NCBI RefSeq assembly: GCF_000936425.1
Contig: NZ_AVFK01000013.1
Location: 62,001 to 126,000 of the forward strand
Origin: Skermanella aerolata KACC 11604
GTDB taxonomy: Bacteria; Pseudomonadota; Alphaproteobacteria; Azospirillales; Azospirillaceae
DNA length: 64,000 nt
Direction of reading: 5' to 3'
Shown: positions 7,572 to 15,899 of the stretch, one piece after another
Layout of the letters: each line of letters starts with the position of its first letter
How positions within the stretch are numbered: the first letter of the stretch is position 1
The notes under the pieces: generated by a model
Databases searched by the model: none
Seen by the model: the letters and a program-made list of their open reading frames with translations, nothing else
What the model was told of the DNA's origin: nothing
Position numbers and translations under genes: made by a program

Positions 7572-8476
7572 CACGCCAGCGCCCGGTGCAGTCCGGCCAG
7601 ATCGGACAGCGACAGCTTGGCCTTGTGGTGCCATTCGGCGCGGCCTTCGGCGAAATCGACGCCCCGGCCCTTGATGGTATGGCAGATCACGGCGGTCGGG
7701 CGGGATGGATCGGCGGGGGCGGCGGTCAGGACGCGGCGCAGATCCACCACGTCATGGCCGTCCACCTCCACAGCATTGAAGCCGAAGGCTTCCCACTTGG
7801 CCGCCAGCGGTTCGAGGGGCTGGATCGCGGAGACGGGACCGGCGGATTGCAGCTTGTTGTAATCGATCAGGGCGGTCAGCGAACCGAGCCGGTGCTTGCC
7901 GGCGCAGAGCGCCGCTTCCCAGACCGAACCTTCCCCAAGCTCGCCGTCGCCGAGCAGCACGAAGACCCGGCTGTCGCGCCCCTGCATCCGTGCGGCCAGC
8001 GCCATGCCGACGCCGATGGGAAGGCCATGGCCAAGCGCTCCGGTCGATGCCTCGACGCCCGTCACCTTGCCGTATTCGGGATGTCCGCCGAGGAAGCTGT
8101 CGAATCGGCAAAAATCGTCGAGTGCCGCTTCCGGGAAGAAGCCCTTGTCGGCCAGCACCGCATAGAGGGCGAGGCAGCCGTGACCCTTGCTGAGGATGAA
8201 GCGGTCGCGTCCGACCCAGCGCGGGTCGTCCGGGCGGTAGCGCATCACGTCGTCATAGAGGACGCGAATGGCTTCGACCGGCGACATGCTGGAGCCGATA
8301 TGGCCGCGCCCGCCGCCTTCCAGTGCCCGGACGACCAGCCGGCGCAGATGGAGCGAGCGCGCATCGAGTGCGGCGTTCGACCGGTCCGACCCGATCGGCC
8401 CTTCGAACGGGGGCAGGTCAGGTGGCGCCTGGTCGAGCGGCGGCAAATCAAGCGGCGAAGGAGAAGCGGCCGTCAT
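7571..8476 (-). CDS. Transketolase, N-terminal (TPP-binding) subunit
   Basis: 301 residues. The thiamine-diphosphate motif GDGELGEGSVWEA (about residues 180-192) ends about thirty residues later in YNKLQ. HIGSSMSPVEAI and SKGHGCLALYAVL are the other family blocks that line the cofactor site. It needs the C-terminal subunit at 6493-7440. An N-terminal Pro-rich stretch of about 30 residues precedes the fold. The gene overlaps the upstream HAD-kinase fusion by 29 bases, which is long for this operon; a later start is unlikely because no good ATG precedes the conserved HLRRLVVRALE block. Predicted cytoplasmic. Confidence 0.9.
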   Translation of the reverse strand: MTAASPSPLDLPPLDQAPPDLPPFEGPIGSDRSNAALDARSLHLRRLVVRALEGGGRGHIGSSMSPVEAIRVLYDDVMRYRPDDPRWVGRDRFILSKGHGCLALYAVLADKGFFPEAALDDFCRFDSFLGGHPEYGKVTGVEASTGALGHGLPIGVGMALAARMQGRDSRVFVLLGDGELGEGSVWEAALCAGKHRLGSLTALIDYNKLQSAGPVSAIQPLEPLAAKWEAFGFNAVEVDGHDVVDLRRVLTAAPADPSRPTAVICHTIKGRGVDFAEGRAEWHHKAKLSLSDLAGLHRALA

Positions 8477-10091
8477 GGTCGGTCAGCGTCCTGAGCAGAG
8501 TGGTGGCCTTGGCGAGTTGCCGGGTTTCCGCCGCGATGCGGTCCTCAGCCCCCGCGAAGGCGCGGCGTGCCCAGCGTTCGGGCAGGAATTCGTTGAGCAG
8601 GATCAGGCACCAGCGCAAACCGTAGAGCGGATGAAGCAGATCGAAACGATCGGCGAAACCGGCGTCGCGGGCGAAAACGATCCGGCATCCGGCAAGGAAG
8701 CGCGCCTTTAGGGCCGGCTGTAGCGCCATGCCGGGATGAAGCACGAAGTCGGCGGCCAGCTTTACCGGATCATCCCAGCCGAAATACTCGAAATCGACGA
8801 AATACAAGCCATCCGGTGCCGCGAGGGCGTTGTGGAAGCCCAGGTCCGACGGGCTGAGGGTGCGGAGGTCCGTCGGCAGCGGTGCGTCGATCCGGCGAAC
8901 CCGGCTGCCCCAGCGGTCCAGCAGAGGTCCGATCCCATCGCCCAGCAGGCGGTCGAGAGCGGGCATACCGTCGGCGGCGCTTGCCAGCGCCGCCAGCCGC
9001 CGGTCGATCTGGCAGATCAGTTCGGCCGGGCTGAGGCAGGCTTCGGAGGCCGGCGGCAGCGTGGCAGCGTCGGGACGCTGGCGCAGGCGGTCGAGGGTCG
9101 CCACGAAGTCCAGCATGCAGGTGAGGTGATCGTCGCCCGGGTTGCTCACCGGAGCGCCGTCGATCCAGGAATAGAGCGTCGCACCGGAAACCGGATCGGC
9201 GGCGATGGCGCGCGGCGTCCGCTCGACGCCGTGGCGCTCCAGGAAGGAGAGGGCGGCGAACTCCGTCCCGAGGCGGTCGCGCGTGTCACCCGGCAGCTTC
9301 GGGTATAGCTTCAGGCAGAAGGGACCGGCGGCGGTGTCGAGCCGATAAATCCGGTTGTTGCCGCTGGCCGTCCCGCGCCGGATCGCGGTTACGGGATGCC
9401 CGAGTTGGCGTTCCGCCCAATCGGTCGCTTCGGCGACGGCGGGATCGGACGCCCGGAGGCTGGTCGTGTGCCGATCGGAAATATTCGGCGTCAGGATCGC
9501 GGCGTTCAGTCCAGCCCAGTCGCGATGGGCCTTGAAGGGGCCGGAGGGAAGCGGGCCGGGGTCGGGATGGAACAAGTGACGGGCGGTCGTTGCCGGGAAG
9601 CCGGGATGGGTCAGCACTTCTTCCAGGTCGTCTATGAAGACGTCGCAGCCGCAGGCGGCGATCCGGGCGACCTTGGCGTCGCGGTCGTCCTCGAAGAAGA
9701 CGGCGGATGGATCGAGGCCGAAGTCGTCGAAGAAGCCCTGTGCCGTCATCCAGCGCAATGCCGCCTGCCGGAGATCGACGCCTGCGGGATCGAAGTGGCC
9801 GTAGTGGGACTTGTGGCTGACGATCGCCACCTTGACGCCCCGAGCGCGGCAGGCGAGCAGGAATTCCGCGACGCCCGCGATCAGCTCGGCCTCGCCCATG
9901 CGGGCGCCGTAGACCTGCCCCTGGATCGCCATCCATTCCCGTTCGCCGTCGGGGCGCTGCCGCAGCCGGTCGCGGATCGACCGTTTGGAGACGGGGAAAT
10001 CCGAAAGCATCAAGCCGCGCCGTCCGGCTTCCGCCGCGAAGGCGCGGTCGTAACCGGCAAGGGTGTTGTCGAAATCGATCCCGATCAGCAT
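8448..10091 (-). CDS. Fusion of a HAD-type phosphatase and an APH-like kinase
   Basis: 547 residues with two modules. Residues 1-200 are HAD-like: the nucleophile motif DFDNT starts at residue 6, an IVSHKSHYGH segment gives motif II (Ser), and VFFEDDRDAK plus FIDDLEEV supply later acidic residues. Residues about 220-500 look like the aminoglycoside-phosphotransferase/choline-kinase fold: an N-lobe with FCLKLYPK (ATP-binding Lys), then LSPSDLGFHNAL as catalytic Asp loop and VDFEYFGWDDP as metal-binding Asp. A phosphatase and a kinase in one chain suggest remodelling of the phosphate on a sugar phosphate. With GmhA-like and HldE-like enzymes immediately upstream, the HAD part may take the GmhB role (removal of one phosphate from a sugar bisphosphate). 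The neighbouring genes are coupled or within 11 bases. Confidence 0.8.
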   Translation of the reverse strand: MLIGIDFDNTLAGYDRAFAAEAGRRGLMLSDFPVSKRSIRDRLRQRPDGEREWMAIQGQVYGARMGEAELIAGVAEFLLACRARGVKVAIVSHKSHYGHFDPAGVDLRQAALRWMTAQGFFDDFGLDPSAVFFEDDRDAKVARIAACGCDVFIDDLEEVLTHPGFPATTARHLFHPDPGPLPSGPFKAHRDWAGLNAAILTPNISDRHTTSLRASDPAVAEATDWAERQLGHPVTAIRRGTASGNNRIYRLDTAAGPFCLKLYPKLPGDTRDRLGTEFAALSFLERHGVERTPRAIAADPVSGATLYSWIDGAPVSNPGDDHLTCMLDFVATLDRLRQRPDAATLPPASEACLSPAELICQIDRRLAALASAADGMPALDRLLGDGIGPLLDRWGSRVRRIDAPLPTDLRTLSPSDLGFHNALAAPDGLYFVDFEYFGWDDPVKLAADFVLHPGMALQPALKARFLAGCRIVFARDAGFADRFDLLHPLYGLRWCLILLNEFLPERWARRAFAGAEDRIAAETRQLAKATTLLRTLTDHDGRFSFAA

Positions 10092-10101
10092 GGCCGGATC
10101 A

Positions 10102-10725
10102 TCATGTCACGTGCGCCAGGGCGGACACGGCGGGATGGCCGGCGATCAGTTCCTCCGTCGCACCCGAGAGGTGATCGACGACGGCATGACAAAGAACGAG
10201 ATGGCTGATCTCGACGAAGCCATAGGCGTCGGACGGGGCGAACAGGTTGATGTCGCCGAGCAGGCGAAGCGGGTTGTCCGGGGTAAAACCCGAAAGCGTC
10301 ACTATATGACATCCGATGTCACGGGCGGTGGCTACCGCCTTGACGATATCGGCAGAGCGGCCCGAACTGCTGATGGCGAACAGCAGGTCGCCCGGCTGGG
10401 CATGGAAGCCGATCTGACGGGAGAACACCTCGGAAAAGTCGTGGTCGTTGCCGAGGCAGGTCAGGGCGGCCCCGTCGTTGAAGGCCAGCGCCCGGACGCG
10501 GCCATTCTTGCTGAAGTCGATCGCCATATGGCTTGCGATGGCGGCGCTGCCGCCGTTGCCGATGAACATCGCCTTGCCGCCGGCGTCGTGGATGCGCCGC
10601 GCCGCAAGGGCCGTGGAGGCTATCGCCTTTCCCGTGGCGAGCGGGTTTCCAGCACCGTCGGTCGCAACGACATCCTCCAGCGTCGAGCCCAGGGTCTTCA
10701 GATAGCGGTCGAACTGGTCTTGCAT
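10102..10725 (-). CDS. SIS-domain phosphosugar isomerase, GmhA-like
   Basis: 207 residues. The SIS phosphosugar-binding core is clear: FIGNGGSAAIASHMAID near residue 55 and LFAISSSGRSADIV near residue 120. Its spacing and N-terminal helices match D-sedoheptulose-7-phosphate isomerase (GmhA), which starts ADP- and GDP-heptose synthesis. The true start is ATG 10725, nine bases after the stop of the HldE-like gene; the open frame extends much further upstream only as an Arg-rich shadow. Together with the HldE-like protein it indicates a heptose-phosphate route. Whether it makes LPS heptose or a cluster-specific sugar cannot be decided from sequence. Confidence 0.87.
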   Translation of the reverse strand: MQDQFDRYLKTLGSTLEDVVATDGAGNPLATGKAIASTALAARRIHDAGGKAMFIGNGGSAAIASHMAIDFSKNGRVRALAFNDGAALTCLGNDHDFSEVFSRQIGFHAQPGDLLFAISSSGRSADIVKAVATARDIGCHIVTLSGFTPDNPLRLLGDINLFAPSDAYGFVEISHLVLCHAVVDHLSGATEELIAGHPAVSALAHVT

Positions 10726-10733
10726 CCCGGGTC

Positions 10734-12281
10734 TCACTTCAGCAGAGCGGTGACATATTTGATCAGGCGCACCTTGTCGATGGCTTGGCGGTGACCGACG
10801 ATCCCCACTTTCATGGCGCCGGCCGCATTGCCGACGAAGCCGACGACGTCCAGCGGGACGCCGCGCGCGACCAGGGGCGACGTCACCGACAGGAAGGCAT
10901 CGCCGGCGCCGACGGTGTCGACCACCGAGCGGGTAAAGGCGGGGATCTGATTGAAGCCGGTCTCGCGGTCGAAGCTGATGCAGCCGTCCCTGCCCGTCGT
11001 AACCATGATCCTGCCGCATGCGACGCGTTCGGACAGCCGGCGCATGAGCTGGTCCAGGGGGCTCCACCGGTCCGCCATGGCGAGCTGGACTTCGGGCCGG
11101 TCGACGCAGATGTAGTCGGCGCGGCCGTATTTGGTGACGAGGTTGAAGCCCTGGTTGGCGCTGTTGCTCTGGGCGTTGACCGCCAGGAAGCGGGCGTGGC
11201 GCTGGAACGTCTCGATGGTCGAGGCCGAGATCAGGCCATGGCCGAAATCGGCGACGACGACCAGATCCCGTTCCGGAGCAAGGCGGGCCACCAAGCCGTC
11301 CACTTCCGCCTGAAGGGATTCTGACAGCGGCGCGTCGTCGAAATGGTAGACTTCGAACAGCTTCCGGACATAGGCCGGTTCGACGAAGCGGCTCTTGCGG
11401 GTGGTCGGCGTTTCCGGCCGACGGACGGCGTGCAGGGTAACGTTCGGCTTGAGCGAGGACCGGATGAAGTCCTCGTAGCCGTCGTCGCCGATACAGGTCA
11501 CGACATCGACGCCCCGGCAGAAGGAGGCAATGTGGTTGGCGGCGGCGAATACGCCGCCGGCGAAGATCTCCCGGCCCGTGAAGCGGGTCGCGATCATGTT
11601 TTCCTTGGGCGACTTGCCCATGGGCTGGACGTAGTCGTACTCGTCCAGGATGGCGTCGCCGACCAGCAGGACCCGGCAGTCGGCCACCTTGTCGAGCGCC
11701 GCCAGGACATCGCCCAGGCGCTGGGTGCCGCGTAGCCTGTTGAGATAGTCCTGGAGCGGCGGGTCATGGATATCCATGAACTGGTTGATCAGCGCCGACG
11801 AGCTGTGGACGACATCGTCGGTGAAGACGATCCGCCCGCCGCCGCGCTCCACCGCCAGTCTCTCGTCAACGATCTTGCCGGTGACGTCCTGCTCCGCCTC
11901 GGCATATTCCGCGCCCTTGATGTAGACGTCGGGCCGGAGCGATTCGATCATCGGGACGGCGGTCGGGGCCTCGCTGATCACGACGAGCGATACGGTATCC
12001 AGGGCGCCGAGCATCTCGGCCCGGACCTGTTCCGGAAAGACCGGGCGTCCCGGTCCCTTGTTGACGAACCGGTCGGCGGTGATCGAGACGATCAGTACGT
12101 CACCTTCCCGGCGGGCAAGCTTCAGGTGGCGCAGATGCCCGATATGGAGGAGGTCGAAGACGCCATGGGCCAGGACGACCCGCCGTCCCGCCGCCTTGTG
12201 GCTGTCGGCAAGGCGGGCGGCCTCATCGATGCCGACCAGTTTGGAGGTCGCGGCCCCTGCGCCGTCGTTGCTCACGGTCAT
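10734..12281 (-). CDS. Bifunctional nucleotidyltransferase/PfkB sugar kinase, inverted HldE order
   Basis: 515 residues. Residues about 14-165 are a cytidylyltransferase-like domain with LAHGVFDLLHIGHLRHL (HxGH at 46-49). Residues about 180-515 are a PfkB kinase with the C-terminal DTVGAGDAF signature near 465 and GREIFAGGVFAAANHIA at its N-terminal end. E. coli HldE has the kinase first and the nucleotidyltransferase second, so the order here is reversed. The predicted job is phosphorylation of a sugar phosphate at C1 and transfer to a nucleotide, giving an activated heptose-like sugar. It is the first gene of the 13-gene minus-strand operon, and the operon promoter should lie in 12282-12627. 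Confidence 0.88.
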   Translation of the reverse strand: MTVSNDGAGAATSKLVGIDEAARLADSHKAAGRRVVLAHGVFDLLHIGHLRHLKLARREGDVLIVSITADRFVNKGPGRPVFPEQVRAEMLGALDTVSLVVISEAPTAVPMIESLRPDVYIKGAEYAEAEQDVTGKIVDERLAVERGGGRIVFTDDVVHSSSALINQFMDIHDPPLQDYLNRLRGTQRLGDVLAALDKVADCRVLLVGDAILDEYDYVQPMGKSPKENMIATRFTGREIFAGGVFAAANHIASFCRGVDVVTCIGDDGYEDFIRSSLKPNVTLHAVRRPETPTTRKSRFVEPAYVRKLFEVYHFDDAPLSESLQAEVDGLVARLAPERDLVVVADFGHGLISASTIETFQRHARFLAVNAQSNSANQGFNLVTKYGRADYICVDRPEVQLAMADRWSPLDQLMRRLSERVACGRIMVTTGRDGCISFDRETGFNQIPAFTRSVVDTVGAGDAFLSVTSPLVARGVPLDVVGFVGNAAGAMKVGIVGHRQAIDKVRLIKYVTALLK

Positions 12282-12627
12282 GCTCTGCTGGAGCAGTGTG
12301 TGGAACGGGGTGTCCGGCCCGTCTGAAAAACTCCGATCGAGCCGGTGGGGCCGGCGGGCGATACTCTCCCCATGTCCTCGTCGCTTCCCGTAATTCAGCG
12401 GATCTTCACTAGGGCTACGAGCTTAGGACGGAACGGTTAACCAAACCTAAACGAGATGTTCATCTTTCGGCTGTTCGATAGAGGGGAGCAAACTTAAAGG
12501 AAATCTTAACTATTACAGGTGTTCCCATGACCTAGAGCAAAAGCCCGATAAGATGCCGCTTGCGTATCCGAGCATTGCTCCAGCCGTTGAGCTTGCTCAA
12601 AGGCTGGCTTTCAACAAGGACCGGATA
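12282..12627. other. Divergent promoter region between the sugar operon and a methyltransferase
   Basis: About 345 bases between divergently read genes. The half near 12400-12530 is AT-rich and must contain promoters for both directions. I cannot name specific -35/-10 boxes with confidence. If the plus-strand gene starts at the earlier ATG (12553), the gap is 271 bases. Confidence 0.5.
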
Positions 12628-13788
12628 ATGCTTGATCCAACCCAATACCGCCTGGCCGAAACTATTGCCAAGCAACAGCTTCCGACCTGGCGTATTGCGC
12701 AGCGGCATACCCTCGAAGTGTTCGAGAAGGCAGGTTTTCCTGTCCGCGCGAATTCCTTCGCCGACCTGCGTCCGTTGATCGACACGATGCAGGAGAACCG
12801 GTTCGACAGCTATGTGCGCGAACTGGGGGGATTGACACCGGCTCGCCGTTCAATGCTGATGGCGGCGTTGCGGGACATCTGCATTCTACAGCTCAAATAT
12901 TTGAATACCCAGGAAGTCGTCGTTCCATTTTCGACCGTAATGTCAGCTTTGGCCATTTACCAGAAGATCTCCCTGCTCAAGCCGGACTTCAAGAGTATCC
13001 TCGAAATCGGTCCCGGCTGCGGCTATACCAGCCTGTTCTTCGCGAGGCACGAAGGACTGGAAAACTATAGTTCGGTCGAAGCTTGCGAGAGCTTCTATCT
13101 GCTGCAAAGCCTGCTGGACACGCATCTCTTCGGATCCAACTTCCGCGAATATGCCGCTGTTCCCAGCCAGTCATCGGGCGATTCGTCCTGGCACGGCGGT
13201 GGCTATTTCCGATCCGACGACTATGAGCATCTGAACACTTTGACCGTGGCGGGGAGCGCGTGCCACCGGGAGATCTGTTCGCATTATCCCTGGTGGCGCA
13301 TTCCCGATCTGGCCGGGTGCGGCCGCAAGTTCGATGTCATCACTTCCAACGCCAATCTGAACGAGTTCTCCGTCGGAGCGCTGACCGAATACCTTGCCCT
13401 GTCCTATCAGCTTCTGGCCGATGACGGGATCTTCTTCTTTCAATGCCCGGGCTGGAACCATGACGGCCGGGACACCAACCGGTTCCTGTATGAAGCCGGC
13501 TTCGCCCCTCTCTTCCTGGCGGCGGGCACCGTGGAACTACGGCTTGGCGGCGAGGGCGGCGCTGGCGGGCGCCTGATCCGTCAGGAATTCACGGTCCCCA
13601 ACGGCGTTCTGGTCAAGAGGGGCCATCCCCTGTGGGCCGGACAGTTCCGGTCGGAGTGTTTCACCCAGCCCACGGTCTGCTTTGCCGAACCCCGCCTTCT
13701 CGATGCCTTCTTCCCGGCTGAGGCCGGCTCGTTGCCGGACCGGCACGACCTGCTGGAGGAACTCGGCGCGTCGCTGTCCTCAAGCTGA
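12628..13788 (+). CDS. SAM-dependent methyltransferase, possibly sugar-directed
   Basis: About 386 residues. Motif I of the SAM fold is SILEIGPGCGYTSLFF near residue 130, followed by YSSVEACESFYLLQ with the ribose-binding Glu. Near residue 245 is a motif-IV-like FDVITSNANLNEF. Much of the N-terminal 100 residues is helical and not part of the core fold, as in putative sugar O-methyltransferases of polysaccharide loci. I chose ATG 12628 because AAGGA lies seven bases before it; an in-frame ATG at 12553 has no clear Shine-Dalgarno. It is the only plus-strand gene between two minus-strand glycan blocks, so it has its own promoter. Confidence 0.75.
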   Translation: MLDPTQYRLAETIAKQQLPTWRIAQRHTLEVFEKAGFPVRANSFADLRPLIDTMQENRFDSYVRELGGLTPARRSMLMAALRDICILQLKYLNTQEVVVPFSTVMSALAIYQKISLLKPDFKSILEIGPGCGYTSLFFARHEGLENYSSVEACESFYLLQSLLDTHLFGSNFREYAAVPSQSSGDSSWHGGGYFRSDDYEHLNTLTVAGSACHREICSHYPWWRIPDLAGCGRKFDVITSNANLNEFSVGALTEYLALSYQLLADDGIFFFQCPGWNHDGRDTNRFLYEAGFAPLFLAAGTVELRLGGEGGAGGRLIRQEFTVPNGVLVKRGHPLWAGQFRSECFTQPTVCFAEPRLLDAFFPAEAGSLPDRHDLLEELGASLSSS

Positions 13789-13821
13789 CCGGCGGTATGA
13801 CGGCCGGGCGGTCGAAGGGAT

Positions 13822-14646
13822 TCAGCTTGCCCGATACTTGCCCTGGGTTGGGAATACGAAACCCTGTTCCTCGCCCTCGCCGGGCTTCCGGAGCGCTACG
13901 AAGCAGTAGTCGAAGACGATGCAGGGGAATTCCATTCCCAGCCGGGCGGTATCGGGGTTGTTGAGGTTCTGGATGTATTGCAGGGTCACGGTGCGGGGAA
14001 GATTGGGCTGAATGCAATCTTCGACCTTGATCGGCAGGTCGCGAAAGCCGAACGGCTCGTCAGGCCGCTCCTCGGCCAGCCGGCACCGAACGCCGAAGTT
14101 GTCGATGTAGACGAAATCCAGGATGGAGTATCCGTTTTCCTGGGCCACATCGAAATACACGGTCGGATGGACATTCCAGAACCCGTGATCGATATCGCCG
14201 AAGGCCGGCAGCACGAACAATGCGATACCGCCCGGCTCCAGCAGGTCATGAACCGTCCTGAACGACTGCGCGATATCGAAGATATGTTCGCTCGACCCGA
14301 AGTTGGTGACAACCGAGAACCGGCGGGGCAGCCGGCAGGGATAGTTCAGGTCCAGACGCCAATTCGCCCTCGGATCGAACATATCGATCGAGTTGTAGTC
14401 CTGCAATCCGAGATGCCGGTAAAGAGCCTGTTGAGCCCAGGGCTTCGGGCGGCCGTCCTTGAACATTTCGCCAAGCAGATCGGCCATGGCGGCCTTGTCC
14501 GTCATTGGGCCGAGGGCCGACTGAAAGATTGCCGGCGTCGTCATGACGTCCTGAGGTCCCAGCTCGACGATGGAGTTGGCATCGGCAAAGGCGCGCTTCT
14601 TATGCAGACGGGCGAACCAGTGTACCATGACCGCGCTGATGCCCAT
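13822..14646 (-). CDS. Methyltransferase-like protein of the glycan cluster
   Basis: 274 residues. The first block is SIVELGPQDVMTTPA, a divergent motif I, and the better preserved part is the middle: FSVVTNFGSSEHIFDIAQSF, then LEPGGIALFVLPAFGDIDHG, which is the post-motif III pattern of class I methyltransferases. The glycine-rich loop is weak (no GxGxG), so SAM binding needs proof. The C-terminal FVALRKPGE strand fits the fold. It is the promoter-distal gene of the second minus-strand glycan block, 83 bases after the glycosyltransferase. The substrate is unknown. Confidence 0.7.
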   Translation of the reverse strand: MGISAVMVHWFARLHKKRAFADANSIVELGPQDVMTTPAIFQSALGPMTDKAAMADLLGEMFKDGRPKPWAQQALYRHLGLQDYNSIDMFDPRANWRLDLNYPCRLPRRFSVVTNFGSSEHIFDIAQSFRTVHDLLEPGGIALFVLPAFGDIDHGFWNVHPTVYFDVAQENGYSILDFVYIDNFGVRCRLAEERPDEPFGFRDLPIKVEDCIQPNLPRTVTLQYIQNLNNPDTARLGMEFPCIVFDYCFVALRKPGEGEEQGFVFPTQGKYRAS

Positions 14647-14667
14647 TGAACCTCGCTTGATTTCCTA

Positions 14668-14685
14668 AGTGCCGATGGCGGCACT
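14668..14685. repeat. Short inverted repeat between glycan genes
   Basis: AGTGCCG and CGGCACT form a perfect 7-bp stem with a 4-base loop (ATGG). It sits in the 83-base gap between the glycosyltransferase stop and the methyltransferase start. There is no T-run, so it is more likely a processing or attenuation hairpin than a rho-independent terminator. Confidence 0.4.
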
Positions 14686-14729
14686 GCGTTTAAGGGCCGC
14701 TGTGCCGGGGAGCGCCATGCACTCCCGGC

Positions 14730-15884
14730 CTAACGCTGTGCCAGATCGTCGATGATGAAGGCGGCCCGATGGCGCCAGGTATGTCCTTCCAGTATCCGCC
14801 GCCGCGCATTCGCTCCGACCCGGCGGCGAAGGTCCCCGTCCCGCAACGCTCGCTCGGCGACTTCGGCCAAGTCGTCGTTGTCGTATGACAGGTAGTCCTC
14901 TCCGGGGGTGAAGTAGGATTTCAGGCTGCTGATTTCGCCGTCCCAGCGCGAACGGCTGACCATGGCCGCCTTGCCGCAGCACATGATGTCGAGCACCCGG
15001 TTGTGCATCGTGACGGGACCGTTATGGATGTTGACGCGCGTCGACCGGAACAACTGCGCCAGCTCGCGGCCGCGATTGATCGCGCCGAAGTAATGGGGAG
15101 CGTATTGCGGCCATTTCGTCCATTCCGGATTGCCGTAGAAGGCGATCTGCGTGGAAATCGACAGCAGGGTGTCGATCACCTCCGTCCGGTCGACCAGCCT
15201 GATCAGACGCTCGTCGAAGAAGGTCTTCAGCGGGGCAGGCAACTGCTCCACCGTGAAGTTAGGATCGGACTGCCGATAGAAGTCGGTCAGGAAGGCGTAG
15301 ATCTCGTTGTTGTCGGCATTGGAGTGGCGGAAACCGGCGGCCAGGAACCGGTCGATCAGTTCGCCCATGGTGACCGGCCGGCCGTCGTCGTGGCCGGCGA
15401 CGATACTGAGCGTCCCCTCGTTGAGCGGTTCGTACATGTGGCCGACGAAAGCGAAGTCGAACAGCTCGGGCGTCTCGGAATCGGTGAAGATCTCCGGGTC
15501 GGTCGCCATGGGCAGGAACCGGTAGTCGCCGCCGTTGAAGTCCTCATGGCCATAGACCTTGAGCAGCAGGGCGGTGTAGACGGCATGGCTGCCCCAGGCA
15601 TCCTCCAGCACCCGCCGGCCATGGACGGCGTGATTATGGATCCAGGTGATGTGCCGTACGGCAGGGTTGTAGCCGGGGATCTGGCTTGGGAACCGGTCGA
15701 TCTCCAGGACGAAGTCCGGCTGGTAATTGTCGACGAAGCAGCTGAGCGCCCGTTCGTTGAGGTGCGGCCAGCCGACATGGGCTTCAACGCCGAGTTCTTC
15801 GAAGCCGCGCTTCAGCCCGAGCGTCTGGTTGATATACATATGGTCATCTTCGGCGAAGATGGCGATGCGCTTGGGCTTAGGCAA
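14730..15884 (-). CDS. Glycosyltransferase, CgeB-like family-1 type
   Basis: 384 residues. The N-terminus (RIAIFAEDDHMYINQTLGLKR) and the C-terminal half, with VNIHNGPVTMHNRVLDIMCCGKAA near residue 300, match glycosyltransferases related to spore protein CgeB and GT-B 'glycosyl transferases group 1' proteins. In these the C-terminal lobe binds the nucleotide sugar. The ending WRHRAAFIIDDL is typical (the helix after the ERH-like motif). No membrane segment; it probably acts at the cytoplasmic face. It is 15 bases downstream of the methyltransferase at 15900-17063. Confidence 0.8.
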   Translation of the reverse strand: MPKPKRIAIFAEDDHMYINQTLGLKRGFEELGVEAHVGWPHLNERALSCFVDNYQPDFVLEIDRFPSQIPGYNPAVRHITWIHNHAVHGRRVLEDAWGSHAVYTALLLKVYGHEDFNGGDYRFLPMATDPEIFTDSETPELFDFAFVGHMYEPLNEGTLSIVAGHDDGRPVTMGELIDRFLAAGFRHSNADNNEIYAFLTDFYRQSDPNFTVEQLPAPLKTFFDERLIRLVDRTEVIDTLLSISTQIAFYGNPEWTKWPQYAPHYFGAINRGRELAQLFRSTRVNIHNGPVTMHNRVLDIMCCGKAAMVSRSRWDGEISSLKSYFTPGEDYLSYDNDDLAEVAERALRDGDLRRRVGANARRRILEGHTWRHRAAFIIDDLAQR

Positions 15885-15899
15885 CGTTCAGTCCTTCTC

